A DNA stretch of 64,000 bases from Rhizobium indicum (GTDB lineage: Bacteria; Pseudomonadota; Alphaproteobacteria; Rhizobiales; Rhizobiaceae): assembly GCF_005862305.2 (NCBI RefSeq), contig NZ_CP054021.1, positions 1,674,001 to 1,738,000 of the forward strand, given 5' to 3'. The notes under the pieces are model-generated. The model searched no databases and had not been told where the DNA came from. It worked only from the letters and a program-made list of their open reading frames with translations. Below are positions 10,245-19,225 of this stretch, piece after piece; within the stretch, counting starts at the first letter, position 1, and every line of letters begins with the position of its first letter. A program made the position numbers and the translations under genes.

Positions 10245-11507
10245 TCAATCTTTGTCCTGATAGGTCACGCCAAGTGCTGCCAGCGTCCGCCAGTAGGCGG
10301 GGAAGGTCTTGCCGACGCAATCGGGATCGAGAATGGTGATGCCGTCGATCTTCAGCCCGGCGAGCGCGAAACTCATGGCGATGCGGTGATCGGCGAAGCT
10401 GTCGATCTCCGCCGGCAGATGCTTGCCCACCAGTGCGGGATCCGACTGCACGATCAGATCATCGCCCTCTTCGCGGGCAAGGCCTGAAACAATGCGGTTG
10501 AGCCCGGTCGAAAGCGCCCGGATGCGGTCGCATTCCTTGACCCGCAGGTTGGCGATGCCGACGAAGCGAACCGGTGTCTCGTTGAAAGCGGCAAGCACGG
10601 CAAGGGTCGGAACGGCATCCTGCATCTGCGAGCCGTCGATCTCCGCCGGCAGATGCGGGAATTTGGCGATGATGTCATAGGCGCGCGCATCCGGCTGAGA
10701 GAAGGTATCGGAGGGAACACCGAGATCGATCACGCCACCCGTCAGCACTTCGGCTGCCCAGAGATAGGTCGCGGCCGAGGCATCCGGCTCGACGACGAAA
10801 TCGGCGGCGCGATAGCCGGTCGGCTCGACGCGCCAGGTGACCGGGCTGGTCTTCTCGACCTTGGCGCCGAAGGCTTTCATCGCCGCGGTGGTCAGATCGA
10901 TATAGCCGAGCGCGCCGATATCCTCGCCGACGAGTTCGATATCGACCGGCCGGTCGCCGCCGGCCGCCATCATCAGCAGCGCCGAGACATACTGGCTGGA
11001 CAGGCCGCCATCGATGCGGATGCGGTCGGCCTGGAAGCGGCCGGTGCCCTTGACGGTGACCGGCGGGCAGCCGGTCTCTGCGGTGACGTCGATGCCGAGC
11101 GTGCGCATCGCCTCGACCAGCGGGCCGATCGGGCGCTTGCGCATATGCTCGTCGCCATCGACGATGACGATGCCGTCGACCAAAGCCGCAGCCGCCGTCA
11201 GGAAGCGTGTCGCCGTGCCGGCATTGCCGAGGAAGAGCGGCGTCTTCGGCGGCAGCAACCTGCCGGTGCCGGTAACGACGAAGCTGGTGTCGTCTGGCTC
11301 GTCGATCGCAACACCCATGGCGCGCAGCGCTTCGGCCATATAACGCGTATCGTCGCTCTTCAGCGCCCCGGTCAGCCTGCTCGTGCCCTTCGCAAGGCCG
11401 GCGAGCAGAAGCGCGCGATTGGTGATCGACTTGGAGCCCGGCGGCATGGCGCGGCCCGAAAGCGGCCTGCCCGGCGGGATGATCGTGAGTTTGGCTGTGC
11501 GTGTCAT
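10245..11507 (-). CDS. aroA: 3-phosphoshikimate 1-carboxyvinyltransferase (class I-like EPSP synthase)
   Basis: A 420-residue enzyme of the shikimate pathway that transfers enolpyruvyl from PEP to shikimate-3-phosphate. Signatures are [19 protein letters not shown] near residue 20, [16 protein letters not shown] near 92 and [15 protein letters not shown] near 170. These are the class I (E. coli-like) forms; the alphaproteobacterial class II enzyme has GNAATGCRL and SAQVKSA instead. Rhizobia usually encode a class II aroA elsewhere, so this may be a second, divergent EPSP synthase. The gene sits between LemA and DUF2207 genes and is probably part of that transcript. Confidence 0.9.
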   Translation of the reverse strand: MTRTAKLTIIPPGRPLSGRAMPPGSKSITNRALLLAGLAKGTSRLTGALKSDDTRYMAEALRAMGVAIDEPDDTSFVVTGTGRLLPPKTPLFLGNAGTATRFLTAAAALVDGIVIVDGDEHMRKRPIGPLVEAMRTLGIDVTAETGCPPVTVKGTGRFQADRIRIDGGLSSQYVSALLMMAAGGDRPVDIELVGEDIGALGYIDLTTAAMKAFGAKVEKTSPVTWRVEPTGYRAADFVVEPDASAATYLWAAEVLTGGVIDLGVPSDTFSQPDARAYDIIAKFPHLPAEIDGSQMQDAVPTLAVLAAFNETPVRFVGIANLRVKECDRIRALSTGLNRIVSGLAREEGDDLIVQSDPALVGKHLPAEIDSFADHRIAMSFALAGLKIDGITILDPDCVGKTFPAYWRTLAALGVTYQDKD

Positions 11508-11598
11508 GCTGTTCTTCCGTCCATAGGGCGACCCTAAAGCGCGTCGCGATCTGCCCTTGCTCTTAGTCGCTTTCTCGCAAAGGCAAAATGCCGGATCG

Positions 11599-12150
11599 TC
11601 AGAATTTCACGGTGGGGACGGCGCGGTCGGCCTCGTTGGTGATTTCGAAATATTCCCGCTTGGCAAAATCGAACTGACCGGCAACGAGATTGGACGGGAA
11701 GCTTTCGACCTTGACGTTCAGGTCGCGGGCGGCACCGTTGTAATAACGCCGGGCCATCTGCAGCTCGCCTTCCATGGTTTCCAGCGAGGCCTGCAATTCC
11801 GCAAAGTTCTGGTTGGCCTTGAGATCGGGATAGGCTTCGGCGAGCGCGATGACGCGGCCGAGCGCCTGGCCGAGCAGCCCTTCCACCTGCGCCCTGCCGG
11901 CAACATCGCCTGACGGCACGGCCTGCGCCTTGTTGCGGAGCTCAACCACCTCTTCGAGCGTCGATTTTTCGTGGGCGGCATAACCCTTGACCGTCTCGAT
12001 CAGGTTCGGGATCAGATCGGCGCGGCGCTTGAGCTGGACATCGATGCCCGACCAGGCCTCTTCCGCCATCTGCCGCGCGCGAACCAGACCGTTGTAGATG
12101 AAGACGAGATAGAGCGCGATGACAACGATAATAGCGAGTATCACAAACAT
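11599..12150 (-). CDS. LemA family protein
   Basis: A 183-residue protein with one N-terminal membrane helix (MFVILAIIVVIALYLVFIYN) and the LemA core, NGLVRARQMAEEAWSGIDVQ followed by LKRRADLIPNLIETVKGYA, then a helical body. LemA proteins are membrane-anchored helical bundles; no enzymatic activity is known. They often occur next to DUF2207 or TPM-domain proteins, and here DUF2207 genes lie on both sides. The start at ATG 12150 follows a GGGGAG Shine-Dalgarno. Confidence 0.93.
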   Translation of the reverse strand: MFVILAIIVVIALYLVFIYNGLVRARQMAEEAWSGIDVQLKRRADLIPNLIETVKGYAAHEKSTLEEVVELRNKAQAVPSGDVAGRAQVEGLLGQALGRVIALAEAYPDLKANQNFAELQASLETMEGELQMARRYYNGAARDLNVKVESFPSNLVAGQFDFAKREYFEITNEADRAVPTVKF

Positions 12151-12263
12151 GCAGATGAGCTCCCCGATTTGCTGATCGCACGTTAGTGATTCGGCATAAC
12201 AAAGTCATCGTGGCGCAGTCACTCTTTGACTGATTTCGATCAGACTTTGAAAATACCGCTCGC

Positions 12264-12815
12264 CTAAGAACTTGTTCGCCAATCCGGAGCATAGGCATCC
12301 ATCTTCTCGCTCTCTCGCCAGAGGTTGAAACGTTCGGTCCACCGTTGCTCGACACCAAGCGCGACGGCGAAGGGCAGATGGTGCTCGTAGCATTCGATCG
12401 ACATTGGCGGGCCATCGATCTCGCCGTGGAAATAACGGTGCAAACTGAGGATGTTATTGCGCATCTGTCGCTGCTTCGACGTTGGCATGCGCAGCATCGC
12501 CAAAACGCCGATAATGCCGGCAATGTGCAGCAAGATCGCCACCAGATATGGCTGCTGTTCGCCGATCACCTCAGTCATGCCAATATAGCCAAGCGCAACA
12601 ATCAGTATGGCCGGAAGACCCACAAACAAACTAATCGCCTGTTTGAACTGCTCGGAGGTGCCGGTGGCCACGGGAAACCGCTCTGGATGGCGGAACATTG
12701 TTACCACCAGAAAAACAATGAACAATATCCCGCAGATGGCCGCGGAAAAAATCAAGAGGCCCGACAAATAGGCAGTGGCAATGCCAAGAACTAGAATTGT
12801 CGCCGAAGTCGTCAA
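12264..12815 (-). CDS. C-terminal half of a split DUF2207 protein
   Basis: A 183-residue product with two or three membrane helices in the first 100 residues. Its last 60 residues (HHLPFAVALGVEQRWTERF, YAPDW) align with the end of the complete DUF2207 protein at 8272-10206 ([23 protein letters not shown]). The only start at the junction is a TTG whose bases overlap the TGA stop of the upstream gene (TTGA), so it is expressed by coupling, by a -1 frameshift, or not at all. It lacks the Gly-rich tail of the intact copy. Confidence 0.7.
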   Translation of the reverse strand: MTTSATILVLGIATAYLSGLLIFSAAICGILFIVFLVVTMFRHPERFPVATGTSEQFKQAISLFVGLPAILIVALGYIGMTEVIGEQQPYLVAILLHIAGIIGVLAMLRMPTSKQRQMRNNILSLHRYFHGEIDGPPMSIECYEHHLPFAVALGVEQRWTERFNLWRESEKMDAYAPDWRTSS

Positions 12816-14014
12816 CGCTGCTCGATCTGCGCCGCCTCTAACTTTCCAATATCCTCGGCGACTACCTGGTGCAAGTCACGTTCGAAACCATACAGGGCAT
12901 ATACGACGGTGCGCCGATCATTGACAGGCCGCTCTCCTTCAATTCGACCAAATACCGAACGTGTCACAGCTGGAAGACCATACCATCTGGCGCGCGCCAC
13001 CTTGCCCTTCTTGCGCACCTGCCTGGCAGACAAATCCGAAGCTTCGACATTCTCTCCAAGGCCAGAAATGCGAAGCAGTCTCTTCATTGCGAGATGGCAG
13101 ACAGACGCCATGAAGGCCGCCTTTGCAGTATCCGGCTTCCAGTTCCAAAACACATAGGCCGCTAAAGCAGGCGACATGCTCTCCGTCTTCTTGCTATCGA
13201 CAGCAACTGAAGGTGCAGGCAATCGCCAGCTCTGCCCCAATCTCATGAGGACAAACAGGCCGGCGAGGAGCGGCCCCAAAATGCTTATGAATGGGAGAAA
13301 GTGATCGGAGAGCCACCACTGCACCCGCTTGCCGCTCGTTACGGTCACAAAGGTCCCTGCGGGATATTCGATCTCGATGTCCGGTAGCTTTGGATCGGCT
13401 TTACCTACTGGAATAGATACCAAGATCTCATTCGGTGCGCTCCGCGTAATGGCATAGGCCGCCGCCCGATCCTGTTGCGAGGGGCGTACCGTTCCGCCCG
13501 GCGGCAGTTTTAGAGTAAGCGTTTTTTTCGCTCCCTGGCCGTGCACGCGGCCCATATAGGCCGGCAGGAAGAGAACCTCGCGATCGCCTTCCTGACGAAC
13601 CAGGCGTCCGAGCCAGTAAACGATCTGGATCTTTGTAACACCGGTGAGCAGATCTGCAGAACAGCCTTTGCAGTGCTCCGTTCCGATGTAAACCGAATAG
13701 CCCGGCACATTGTTTTCTTTGAAATAATATTCGTCAATTCCGTCACGCCGGGCTGCGCCCAGTTCGAAATCTCGCCAGTGAACAGCACCTGACGCATCCG
13801 TGAAACGTTGAGGGATATCAACGTAGACGCCGCCGTAATTTTCCGCCCTTTTGACCAAAATATCGAAGTTTTCCGACACAAACGCACTGCCGTCGGTATA
13901 GACTTCGATCGTAGTGTTTGCCGAATAGACGGTGAATTCTTTGTCGAAATTGCTGCACGAAGTCAGGACGAACAGCATGGCGCATAAGATGGGCCATGCT
14001 AAAAGGCGCAACAT
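12812..14014 (-). CDS. N-terminal half of a split DUF2207 lipoprotein
   Basis: About 400 residues. It begins with a lipoprotein signal (MLRLLAWPILCAMLFVLTSC; lipobox LTSC), then a DUF2207 domain (SFVSEN-, GGVYVDIPQRF), a membrane helix near residue 245-265 and a cytoplasmic segment that stops at TGA exactly where the frame of the 12264-12815 gene begins. The two pieces align end to end with the intact DUF2207 protein, so an ancestral single gene has been split. I choose ATG 14014 because it starts the lipoprotein signal; the frame is open back to 14137. Codon usage looks more AT-rich than in the neighbours. Confidence 0.72.
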   Translation of the reverse strand: MLRLLAWPILCAMLFVLTSCSNFDKEFTVYSANTTIEVYTDGSAFVSENFDILVKRAENYGGVYVDIPQRFTDASGAVHWRDFELGAARRDGIDEYYFKENNVPGYSVYIGTEHCKGCSADLLTGVTKIQIVYWLGRLVRQEGDREVLFLPAYMGRVHGQGAKKTLTLKLPPGGTVRPSQQDRAAAYAITRSAPNEILVSIPVGKADPKLPDIEIEYPAGTFVTVTSGKRVQWWLSDHFLPFISILGPLLAGLFVLMRLGQSWRLPAPSVAVDSKKTESMSPALAAYVFWNWKPDTAKAAFMASVCHLAMKRLLRISGLGENVEASDLSARQVRKKGKVARARWYGLPAVTRSVFGRIEGERPVNDRRTVVYALYGFERDLHQVVAEDIGKLEAAQIEQR

Positions 14015-14177
14015 CCTGGGGGCGGAATTTTCATACAAAAGTTTAAAGTAAAGAATACCGCTCTTCAAACGAGATACCGAAGCCATACGTGATCGCAACA
14101 CCCACAAGACAATGTGGGGGCGGTTTGCGCAATACAAAAGAAGCGTAGCGCCGGAAGCGACGGAAATTAGACGGCTT

Positions 14178-15134
14178 TTACGCCGCCTCTTTCGACAGAT
14201 TGACGCCGCCGGCGTCGGTCAGCAGGAAGGCTTCGCCGCAAGCCTTGGCAAGCGTGCGAACGCGCAGGATGTAGCTCTGGCGCTCGGTGACCGAGATGAC
14301 GCCGCGGGCATCAAGCAGATTGAAAACATGGCTTGCCTTGATGCACTGGTCATAGGCGGGGAAGACGCATTTGTGCAGGCGCTGGTTGGCGTTGTCGCCG
14401 GGGGCGCCAGCATCGAGCAGCGCCCGGCATTCCTTCTCGGCGTCGACAAAATGGCGATGCAGCATCTCGGTATTGGCGAACTCGAAATTATGACGCGAAT
14501 ATTCCTGCTCGGCCTGCAGGAAGACGTCGCCATAGCTGATCTTCTCGTCGCCGTCGCGGCCGTTGAAATTCAAATCATAGACATTGTCGACGCCCTGGAC
14601 ATACATGGCGAGGCGTTCGAGGCCATAGGTCAGTTCGCCGGCGACGGGTGAGCATTCGATACCGCAGACCTGCTGGAAATAGGTGAACTGCGAGACTTCC
14701 ATGCCGTCGCACCAGCATTCCCAGCCGAGGCCCCAGGCGCCGAGCGTCGGGCTTTCCCAGTCGTCCTCGACGAAGCGGATGTCGTGCAGCAGCGGATCGA
14801 GGCCGATCGCCGCCAGCGAACCGAGATAGAGCTCCTGTAGGTTCGGCGGGTTCGGCTTCAGGATGACCTGGTATTGGTAATAATGCTGCAGCCGGTTCGG
14901 ATTTTCGCCGTAGCGGCCGTCGGAGGGACGGCGGGACGGCTGGACATAGGCCGCCTTCCACGGCTTCGGGCCGAGGGCGCGCAGCGTGGTGGCCGGGTGG
15001 AAGGTGCCGGCACCGACTTCCATGTCGTAGGGCTGCAGCACCGCGCAACCCTTGTCCGCCCAGTAGTTATGCAGGGTCAGGATCAGCGCCTGGAAGGAGC
15101 GCTTCGGGTTCATATGGTCTGGGATAGCTGACAT
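14178..15134 (-). CDS. glyQ: Glycyl-tRNA synthetase alpha subunit
   Basis: A 318-residue catalytic subunit of the bacterial tetrameric glycyl-tRNA synthetase. It is nearly invariant in the family: [18 protein letters not shown] at the start, [20 protein letters not shown] near residue 38-57, [18 protein letters not shown] near 100, and [19 protein letters not shown] near 138. Length is usual. It is the downstream gene of a minus-strand group with the S49 peptidase and a small membrane protein. Its partner glyS is not adjacent. Confidence 0.98.
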   Translation of the reverse strand: MSAIPDHMNPKRSFQALILTLHNYWADKGCAVLQPYDMEVGAGTFHPATTLRALGPKPWKAAYVQPSRRPSDGRYGENPNRLQHYYQYQVILKPNPPNLQELYLGSLAAIGLDPLLHDIRFVEDDWESPTLGAWGLGWECWCDGMEVSQFTYFQQVCGIECSPVAGELTYGLERLAMYVQGVDNVYDLNFNGRDGDEKISYGDVFLQAEQEYSRHNFEFANTEMLHRHFVDAEKECRALLDAGAPGDNANQRLHKCVFPAYDQCIKASHVFNLLDARGVISVTERQSYILRVRTLAKACGEAFLLTDAGGVNLSKEAA

Positions 15135-15268
15135 CGAACGGCACCGATTGCGTGGGATTTATCGGCGCGACAGGTGCCATGGAGGGCGGCGGGGGTCAAG
15201 ACTTTTGCGGCGGCGGAGAAGCGTCGAATGCCGATAGGGAAGAGGAATTCTTTCTGTGCTGCGGGGGG

Positions 15269-15440
15269 TACCCCCCTCTGTCCTGCCGGACATCTCCCCC
15301 ACAAGGGGGGAGATCGGCTGGGGGGAATGTCCCGGCTTTCATAACGGCTCCGCGCAGGCGTTCCGTTGTTTGGGGAAGCCTTAACCACTTGCCGATCTCC
15401 CCACCTGTGGGGGAGATGCCCGGCAGGGCAGAGGGGGGCT
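15269..15440. repeat. Long imperfect inverted repeat (family B palindromes)
   Basis: Two arms of about 50 nt (15269-15317 and 15391-15440) are imperfect reverse complements, and each arm also contains its own palindrome of the CATCTCCCCC / GGGGGAGAT type. Together they could form one long stem or two hairpins. This is a typical rhizobial intergenic palindrome pair. It occupies most of the 367-bp space upstream of glyQ. Confidence 0.75.
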
Positions 15441-15501
15441 TCCCACCTGCAGAGCGCCCGGAGCGGCAGCCGGATGAGAGGCAGATGAGTGGCGACGCCC
15501 C

Positions 15502-15693
15502 TTATTCTCCCTCGCGCTTCAGCCGGTATTCTCCGGTCGCCGGGTCCTTGACCAGCGTGCCGATGGCGCCGGTCTGGCGCTCCTTTTCAGCGCGGCGCGA
15601 CTTTTCGGCGAGCTTGCGGGCATCGGAGACGAAGCGGCGGTAGAGCCACCAGGCTGAGAAAACCAGGACCAGGATCGTAATAAGCTGTGCCAT
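15502..15693 (-). CDS. Small conserved membrane-anchored protein
   Basis: A 63-residue protein with one N-terminal membrane helix (MAQLITILVLVFSAWWLYRR) followed by a highly charged cytoplasmic tail ending in VKDPATGEYRLKREGE. It lies 18 bp after the S49 peptidase gene on the same strand, suggesting cotranscription. Small proteins of this form next to sppA-like genes are conserved in Rhizobiaceae; the function is unknown. Confidence 0.75.
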   Translation of the reverse strand: MAQLITILVLVFSAWWLYRRFVSDARKLAEKSRRAEKERQTGAIGTLVKDPATGEYRLKREGE

Positions 15694-15711
15694 GCCCCTC
15701 TCTTGCTCCTC

Positions 15712-16572
15712 TCAAAGCCCGAACCGGCTCCACAATGCTCTCTCTTCCGCCGCTTCGACAAGCCCCGTCGCGAGACCGGATGCAGCACCTTCGAGCGAGA
15801 CCGGCGATACACCGGGAATCCGGCGGCCGAACAGGCCGCGGCCCGCGGTGACGAGCTCCAGCTTGGTCTTCTGGCCGTAGCGCCTTTTCAACTCCTGGCG
15901 CATGTCGCCGAGGCCATCGATGAGGCCGAGTTCGAGGCCGCGCGTGCCGCTCCAGAACAGGCCGGAAAACACCGCTGCATCGTCCCTCAGCTTGCCGGCG
16001 CGACGTTCGCGCACCATGGATATGAAGACCTGATGGATTTCGAGCTGCAGGCTTTTCAGATACTCGATGTCCTTTTCCTTTTCCGGCTGGAAAGGATCGA
16101 GGATCACCTTGTTTTCGCCCGCCGTATAGACGCGGCGCTCGACGCCGATCTTCTTCAAGAGTTCGGGAAAGCCGAAACCGCCGGAGACGACGCCGATCGA
16201 GCCGACGATCGAGGTGGCGTCGGCGATGATCTCGTCGCCGGCAAGCGCGATCATGTAACCGCCCGAGGCGGCGACATCCTCGACGAAGACCAGAACCTTC
16301 TTCTGCTTCTCGCGGGCGAGCTCGCGAATGCGGGTGAAGATCAGGCGCGACTGTACGGGCGAGCCGCCCGGCGAATTGATGGAGATGGCGACTGCCGGTG
16401 CGTCCTTCATGGCGAAGGCCTTTTCCAGGACCGGAGAGACATTGGCGAGGTTGAGGGTCGGCCGGAACTGGCCGCCGCCGCTGATGATCGCCCCCTGCAG
16501 GCGAACGACCGGAATGGTGATGCCGTCCTTGCGGAACCGTTTCGGCATCAGTTTTCTCAAGAATCCGGCCAT
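15712..16572 (-). CDS. S49 family signal peptide peptidase (SppA-like)
   Basis: A 286-residue single-domain S49 serine protease. Key segments are [12 protein letters not shown] near residue 60, [19 protein letters not shown] near 95-115 with the nucleophile serine in [16 protein letters not shown], and the candidate catalytic lysine in [11 protein letters not shown]. Such enzymes degrade leftover signal peptides at the cytoplasmic membrane. The N-terminus here has no obvious membrane helix. I start at ATG 16572 (MAGFLRKL), preceded by AAGGATGGGAA; the longer frame to 16611 has no support. Confidence 0.9.
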   Translation of the reverse strand: MAGFLRKLMPKRFRKDGITIPVVRLQGAIISGGGQFRPTLNLANVSPVLEKAFAMKDAPAVAISINSPGGSPVQSRLIFTRIRELAREKQKKVLVFVEDVAASGGYMIALAGDEIIADATSIVGSIGVVSGGFGFPELLKKIGVERRVYTAGENKVILDPFQPEKEKDIEYLKSLQLEIHQVFISMVRERRAGKLRDDAAVFSGLFWSGTRGLELGLIDGLGDMRQELKRRYGQKTKLELVTAGRGLFGRRIPGVSPVSLEGAASGLATGLVEAAEERALWSRFGL

Positions 16573-16672
16573 TTCCCATCCTTCGCTTCGGGTCGCACGA
16601 TCGTCACCCATGTATGCGCTGGAACGACAAACGCAATGGCTGCGTTCCTGAAAACATTGGGTTGAATTTGTT

Positions 16673-16721
16673 GTTGCGAATGACTTGCATTATCATTCTA
16701 ACTCGTCATAGTGCAATGCAC
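16673..16721 (+). promoter_or_regulatory. Candidate Mur/Fur-type operator and palindrome upstream of mntH
   Basis: TGCGAATGACTTGCATTATC followed by ATT (16675-16697) resembles Fur-family boxes; its complement contains AATGATAATGCAAGTCATT. In rhizobia the Fur homologue Mur represses manganese transport genes through such sites. About 15 bp downstream lies the perfect palindrome GTGCA-A-TGCAC (16711-16721), 21 bp before the start codon. Assignment to Mur is by similarity only. Confidence 0.55.
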
Positions 16722-16742
16722 GATAAAACAGGTGGAAATCGC

Positions 16743-18083
16743 ATGGACGTGCTCAATCCGAATACAAAGAGCGGCTGGCGGCACGAACGCGGAGAAGCGT
16801 CGCTGTCGGATGTCTACCGCACCGTCGGAACCGGGCGTCACAGCTCGATGTGGCGAAGGGCGGCAGCCTTCGCCGGGCCGGGCTACATGGTCGCCGTCGG
16901 GTACATGGACCCCGGCAACTGGGCGACCTCGCTCGCCGGCGGCTCGAAATTCGGCTATGCGCTGCTCACCGTCGCGCTGCTTTCCAACCTGATGGCGATC
17001 GTGCTGCAATCGCTCTGCGCGCGCCTGGCGATCGCCTCCGGCCGCGACCTCGCACAGGCCTGCCGCGACGCCTTTCCGAAATACGTCTCCTTGCCGCTCT
17101 GGGCCTTTGCAGAAATCGCCATCATCGCCACCGATATCGCCGAGGTGATCGGCACGGCGATCGGCCTCAACCTGCTGATGGGCATCCCGCTCGAACTCGG
17201 CGTGCTGATCACCGCGCTCGACGTCTTCGTGATCCTCTTCCTGCAGAAGCTCGGCTTCCGCTGGGTGGAAGCCTTCATCATCGCGCTGCTCGGCGTCATC
17301 GCGGTCTGCTTCGGCGTGCAAATCCTGCTGGCCGACCCGCAATGGGGCGCCGTTCTCACCGGCTTCTTCCCGACGACCGAGATCGTCACCAATCCGGAGA
17401 TGCTCTATCTGGCGCTCGGCATTCTCGGCGCGACCGTCATGCCGCACAATCTCTACCTTCACTCCGGCATCGTGCAGACGCGGGCCTATGGCCATACCGT
17501 TCCCGAAAAGAGGGAGGCGCTGACCTTTGCGACGATCGACTCGACGGTTGCGCTCTGTTTCGCGCTGCTGATCAACGCCGCTATCCTGATCCTGGCAGCC
17601 GCCGCCTTCAATGCGCACGGCAAGACCGACGTCGTCGAACTCGGCGATGCCTATTCGCTGCTGTCGCCGCTGCTCGGCCTCGCCATCGCGCCGACGCTGT
17701 TCGGCATCGCGCTTCTCTGCTGCGGTCTCAACTCGACGGTGACGGCGACGCTTGCCGGCCAGATCGTCATGGAAGGCTTCCTGAAGATCCGGCTGAAGCC
17801 GTGGGTGCGCCGCCTGATTACCCGCGCCATCGCCATCGTGCCGGCGGCGATCGTCACCATCTGGTATGGCGACCAGGGCACGGCGGAGCTGTTGATCCTG
17901 ACCCAGGTGGTGCTCAGCCTGCAGCTTTCCTTCGCCGTCTTCCCGCTTGTCATGTTTACCGCCAACAAGGCCAAGATGGGCGAACTCGTGGCACCGCGCT
18001 GGCTGAGCGGCCTCGCCTATCTGATCGCGATCGTCATCGCCGGACTGAACATCAAGCTGCTCCTCGACTTCGTCACCGGCTGA
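16743..18083 (+). CDS. mntH: NRAMP family divalent metal (Mn2+) transporter
   Basis: A 446-residue inner-membrane proton-coupled Mn2+/Fe2+ importer with about 11 helices. The two metal-binding motifs are present: [12 protein letters not shown] in helix 1 (about residue 55-66) and the helix 6 motif [13 protein letters not shown] (about residue 227-239). The start at ATG 16743 follows AGGTGG at 7 nt; the frame extends upstream to 16614 without support and would overlap the operator. The Fur/Mur-like box upstream suggests repression when manganese is sufficient. Confidence 0.95.
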   Translation: MDVLNPNTKSGWRHERGEASLSDVYRTVGTGRHSSMWRRAAAFAGPGYMVAVGYMDPGNWATSLAGGSKFGYALLTVALLSNLMAIVLQSLCARLAIASGRDLAQACRDAFPKYVSLPLWAFAEIAIIATDIAEVIGTAIGLNLLMGIPLELGVLITALDVFVILFLQKLGFRWVEAFIIALLGVIAVCFGVQILLADPQWGAVLTGFFPTTEIVTNPEMLYLALGILGATVMPHNLYLHSGIVQTRAYGHTVPEKREALTFATIDSTVALCFALLINAAILILAAAAFNAHGKTDVVELGDAYSLLSPLLGLAIAPTLFGIALLCCGLNSTVTATLAGQIVMEGFLKIRLKPWVRRLITRAIAIVPAAIVTIWYGDQGTAELLILTQVVLSLQLSFAVFPLVMFTANKAKMGELVAPRWLSGLAYLIAIVIAGLNIKLLLDFVTG

Positions 18084-18087
18084 AGCA

Positions 18088-18107
18088 TTTTCAGGAAAAG
18101 TGTGAAG
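18088..18107. repeat. Half-copy of the constant-loop hairpin repeat
   Basis: GCATTTTCAGGAAAAGTGTG lies 4 nt after the mntH stop. It matches one arm and part of the loop (CACAC complement) of the repeat class at 26328-26371, but the other arm is absent. Confidence 0.5.
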
Positions 18108-18112
18108 CCAGC

Positions 18113-18883
18113 CTAAAGCCTGGCATAGGCCGCCCGGCCATTGTTGAAATCATCGACGAGAGGGGAGAACTTGTGGCTCCCCTCTTCGTGCATGATGAGC
18201 GCCGCACGCAGCGACAGCCGCGCCCGCGATCCCTTGATCGCTGTCACCAGGATCCGCACGGCGTTTTCACCCGGACGCGGATGGATGGCGGTGATCTCGA
18301 TGCCGCCGAAGCGCCGGCCGCAGGCCGTGATGATCTCGGCGATCGATTGCGGCCTGGCGATCAGCGACAATTGCCCGCCTGGGATCATGATGGCGCCCGC
18401 CGTGCGGATCCAGCTTTCGAACAGGCCGTCGGTCATCGCATGGGCCTCGGCCTTCAGCGCATCCGGCGTGCGCCGGTCGCCGGCATCGTTGAAGGGCGGG
18501 TTCATGATGACGTGGTGGAAGCTCTCATCGGTGAGCCCCGCATCGTTGCGCGCCTTGGCGATCAGCGTCACATCCGCCTCGACGACGCTGACGCGGCCGG
18601 CGACATGGGCATTGTCGGGCAAAAGGATGCTGCGGCGGGCATAATCGGCCATCTCGGCCGAGCGTTCGAAAAGCACGACTTCTGCATCGGCAAGGCGCGA
18701 GGCGACGGCGAGGCCGGCAGCGCCGGCGCCGGCACCGAGATCGGCAACCCTGACCGGGCGATCGTCGGCGACCAGAGCCGCAAGCAGCATCGCATCCATG
18801 CCGGAGCGATGGCCCCTGCCCTTCGGCTGCACTACATGGAAGCCGCCGCGATGAAAGGCATCGACAGTATCAGTGGCGGTCAT
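18113..18883 (-). CDS. TrmN6-like N6-adenine methyltransferase
   Basis: A 256-residue Rossmann-fold methyltransferase. It shows the SAM site VADLGAGAGAAGLAVA (about residue 42-57) and the catalytic N6-adenine motif NPPFND (about residue 130-135). The N-terminal FHVVQPKGRGHRSGMDAMLL matches the YfiC/TrmN6 family, which methylates A37 of tRNA-Val1. In alphaproteobacteria the exact target is not proven. It starts 7 bp after the DUF2007 gene, so they form one transcript. Confidence 0.88.
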   Translation of the reverse strand: MTATDTVDAFHRGGFHVVQPKGRGHRSGMDAMLLAALVADDRPVRVADLGAGAGAAGLAVASRLADAEVVLFERSAEMADYARRSILLPDNAHVAGRVSVVEADVTLIAKARNDAGLTDESFHHVIMNPPFNDAGDRRTPDALKAEAHAMTDGLFESWIRTAGAIMIPGGQLSLIARPQSIAEIITACGRRFGGIEITAIHPRPGENAVRILVTAIKGSRARLSLRAALIMHEEGSHKFSPLVDDFNNGRAAYARL

Positions 18884-18889
18884 CGGAGC

Positions 18890-19117
18890 TCACTTCCGCT
18901 CGCGCAGCTCGCCGCCGAGACCGGCATCGGTGAGGATGCGGCGCGCCTGATCGGCCATTTCCTCATCCACCAGCAGGCGGCGCGACAGCATGCCGAGCGA
19001 GCCTTCCAGCACGCTCATGCCCTGATCGGCGATGAAGCAGTGAATTCCGGCATCCTTCATCAAACTCTCGGCATAAGAGAGAAGAACGGGGTCGTTGGCG
19101 CGGATAAGCTCATGCAT
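18890..19117 (-). CDS. DUF2007 domain protein
   Basis: A 75-residue protein, MHELIRANDPVLLSYAESLM at the N-terminus, then AGIHCFIADQGMSVLEGSLG and RRLLVDEEMADQARRIL. This is the DUF2007 (putative signal-transducing, ferredoxin-like fold) pattern. Function is unknown. I start at ATG 19117, where family similarity begins; the open frame reaches 19177. It is cotranscribed with the methyltransferase and divergent from the polyprenyl synthase gene. Confidence 0.85.
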   Translation of the reverse strand: MHELIRANDPVLLSYAESLMKDAGIHCFIADQGMSVLEGSLGMLSRRLLVDEEMADQARRILTDAGLGGELRERK

Positions 19118-19225
19118 TTGCCGTCGTTTTCCTTCCAATTTCGCCCAGCGCGACAATTCACCCCTTGCCGCGTCCATCGCCCCTTTCTATTGTCAGGTGC
19201 AATGAATGAATAGGAGTCCGGGTCG

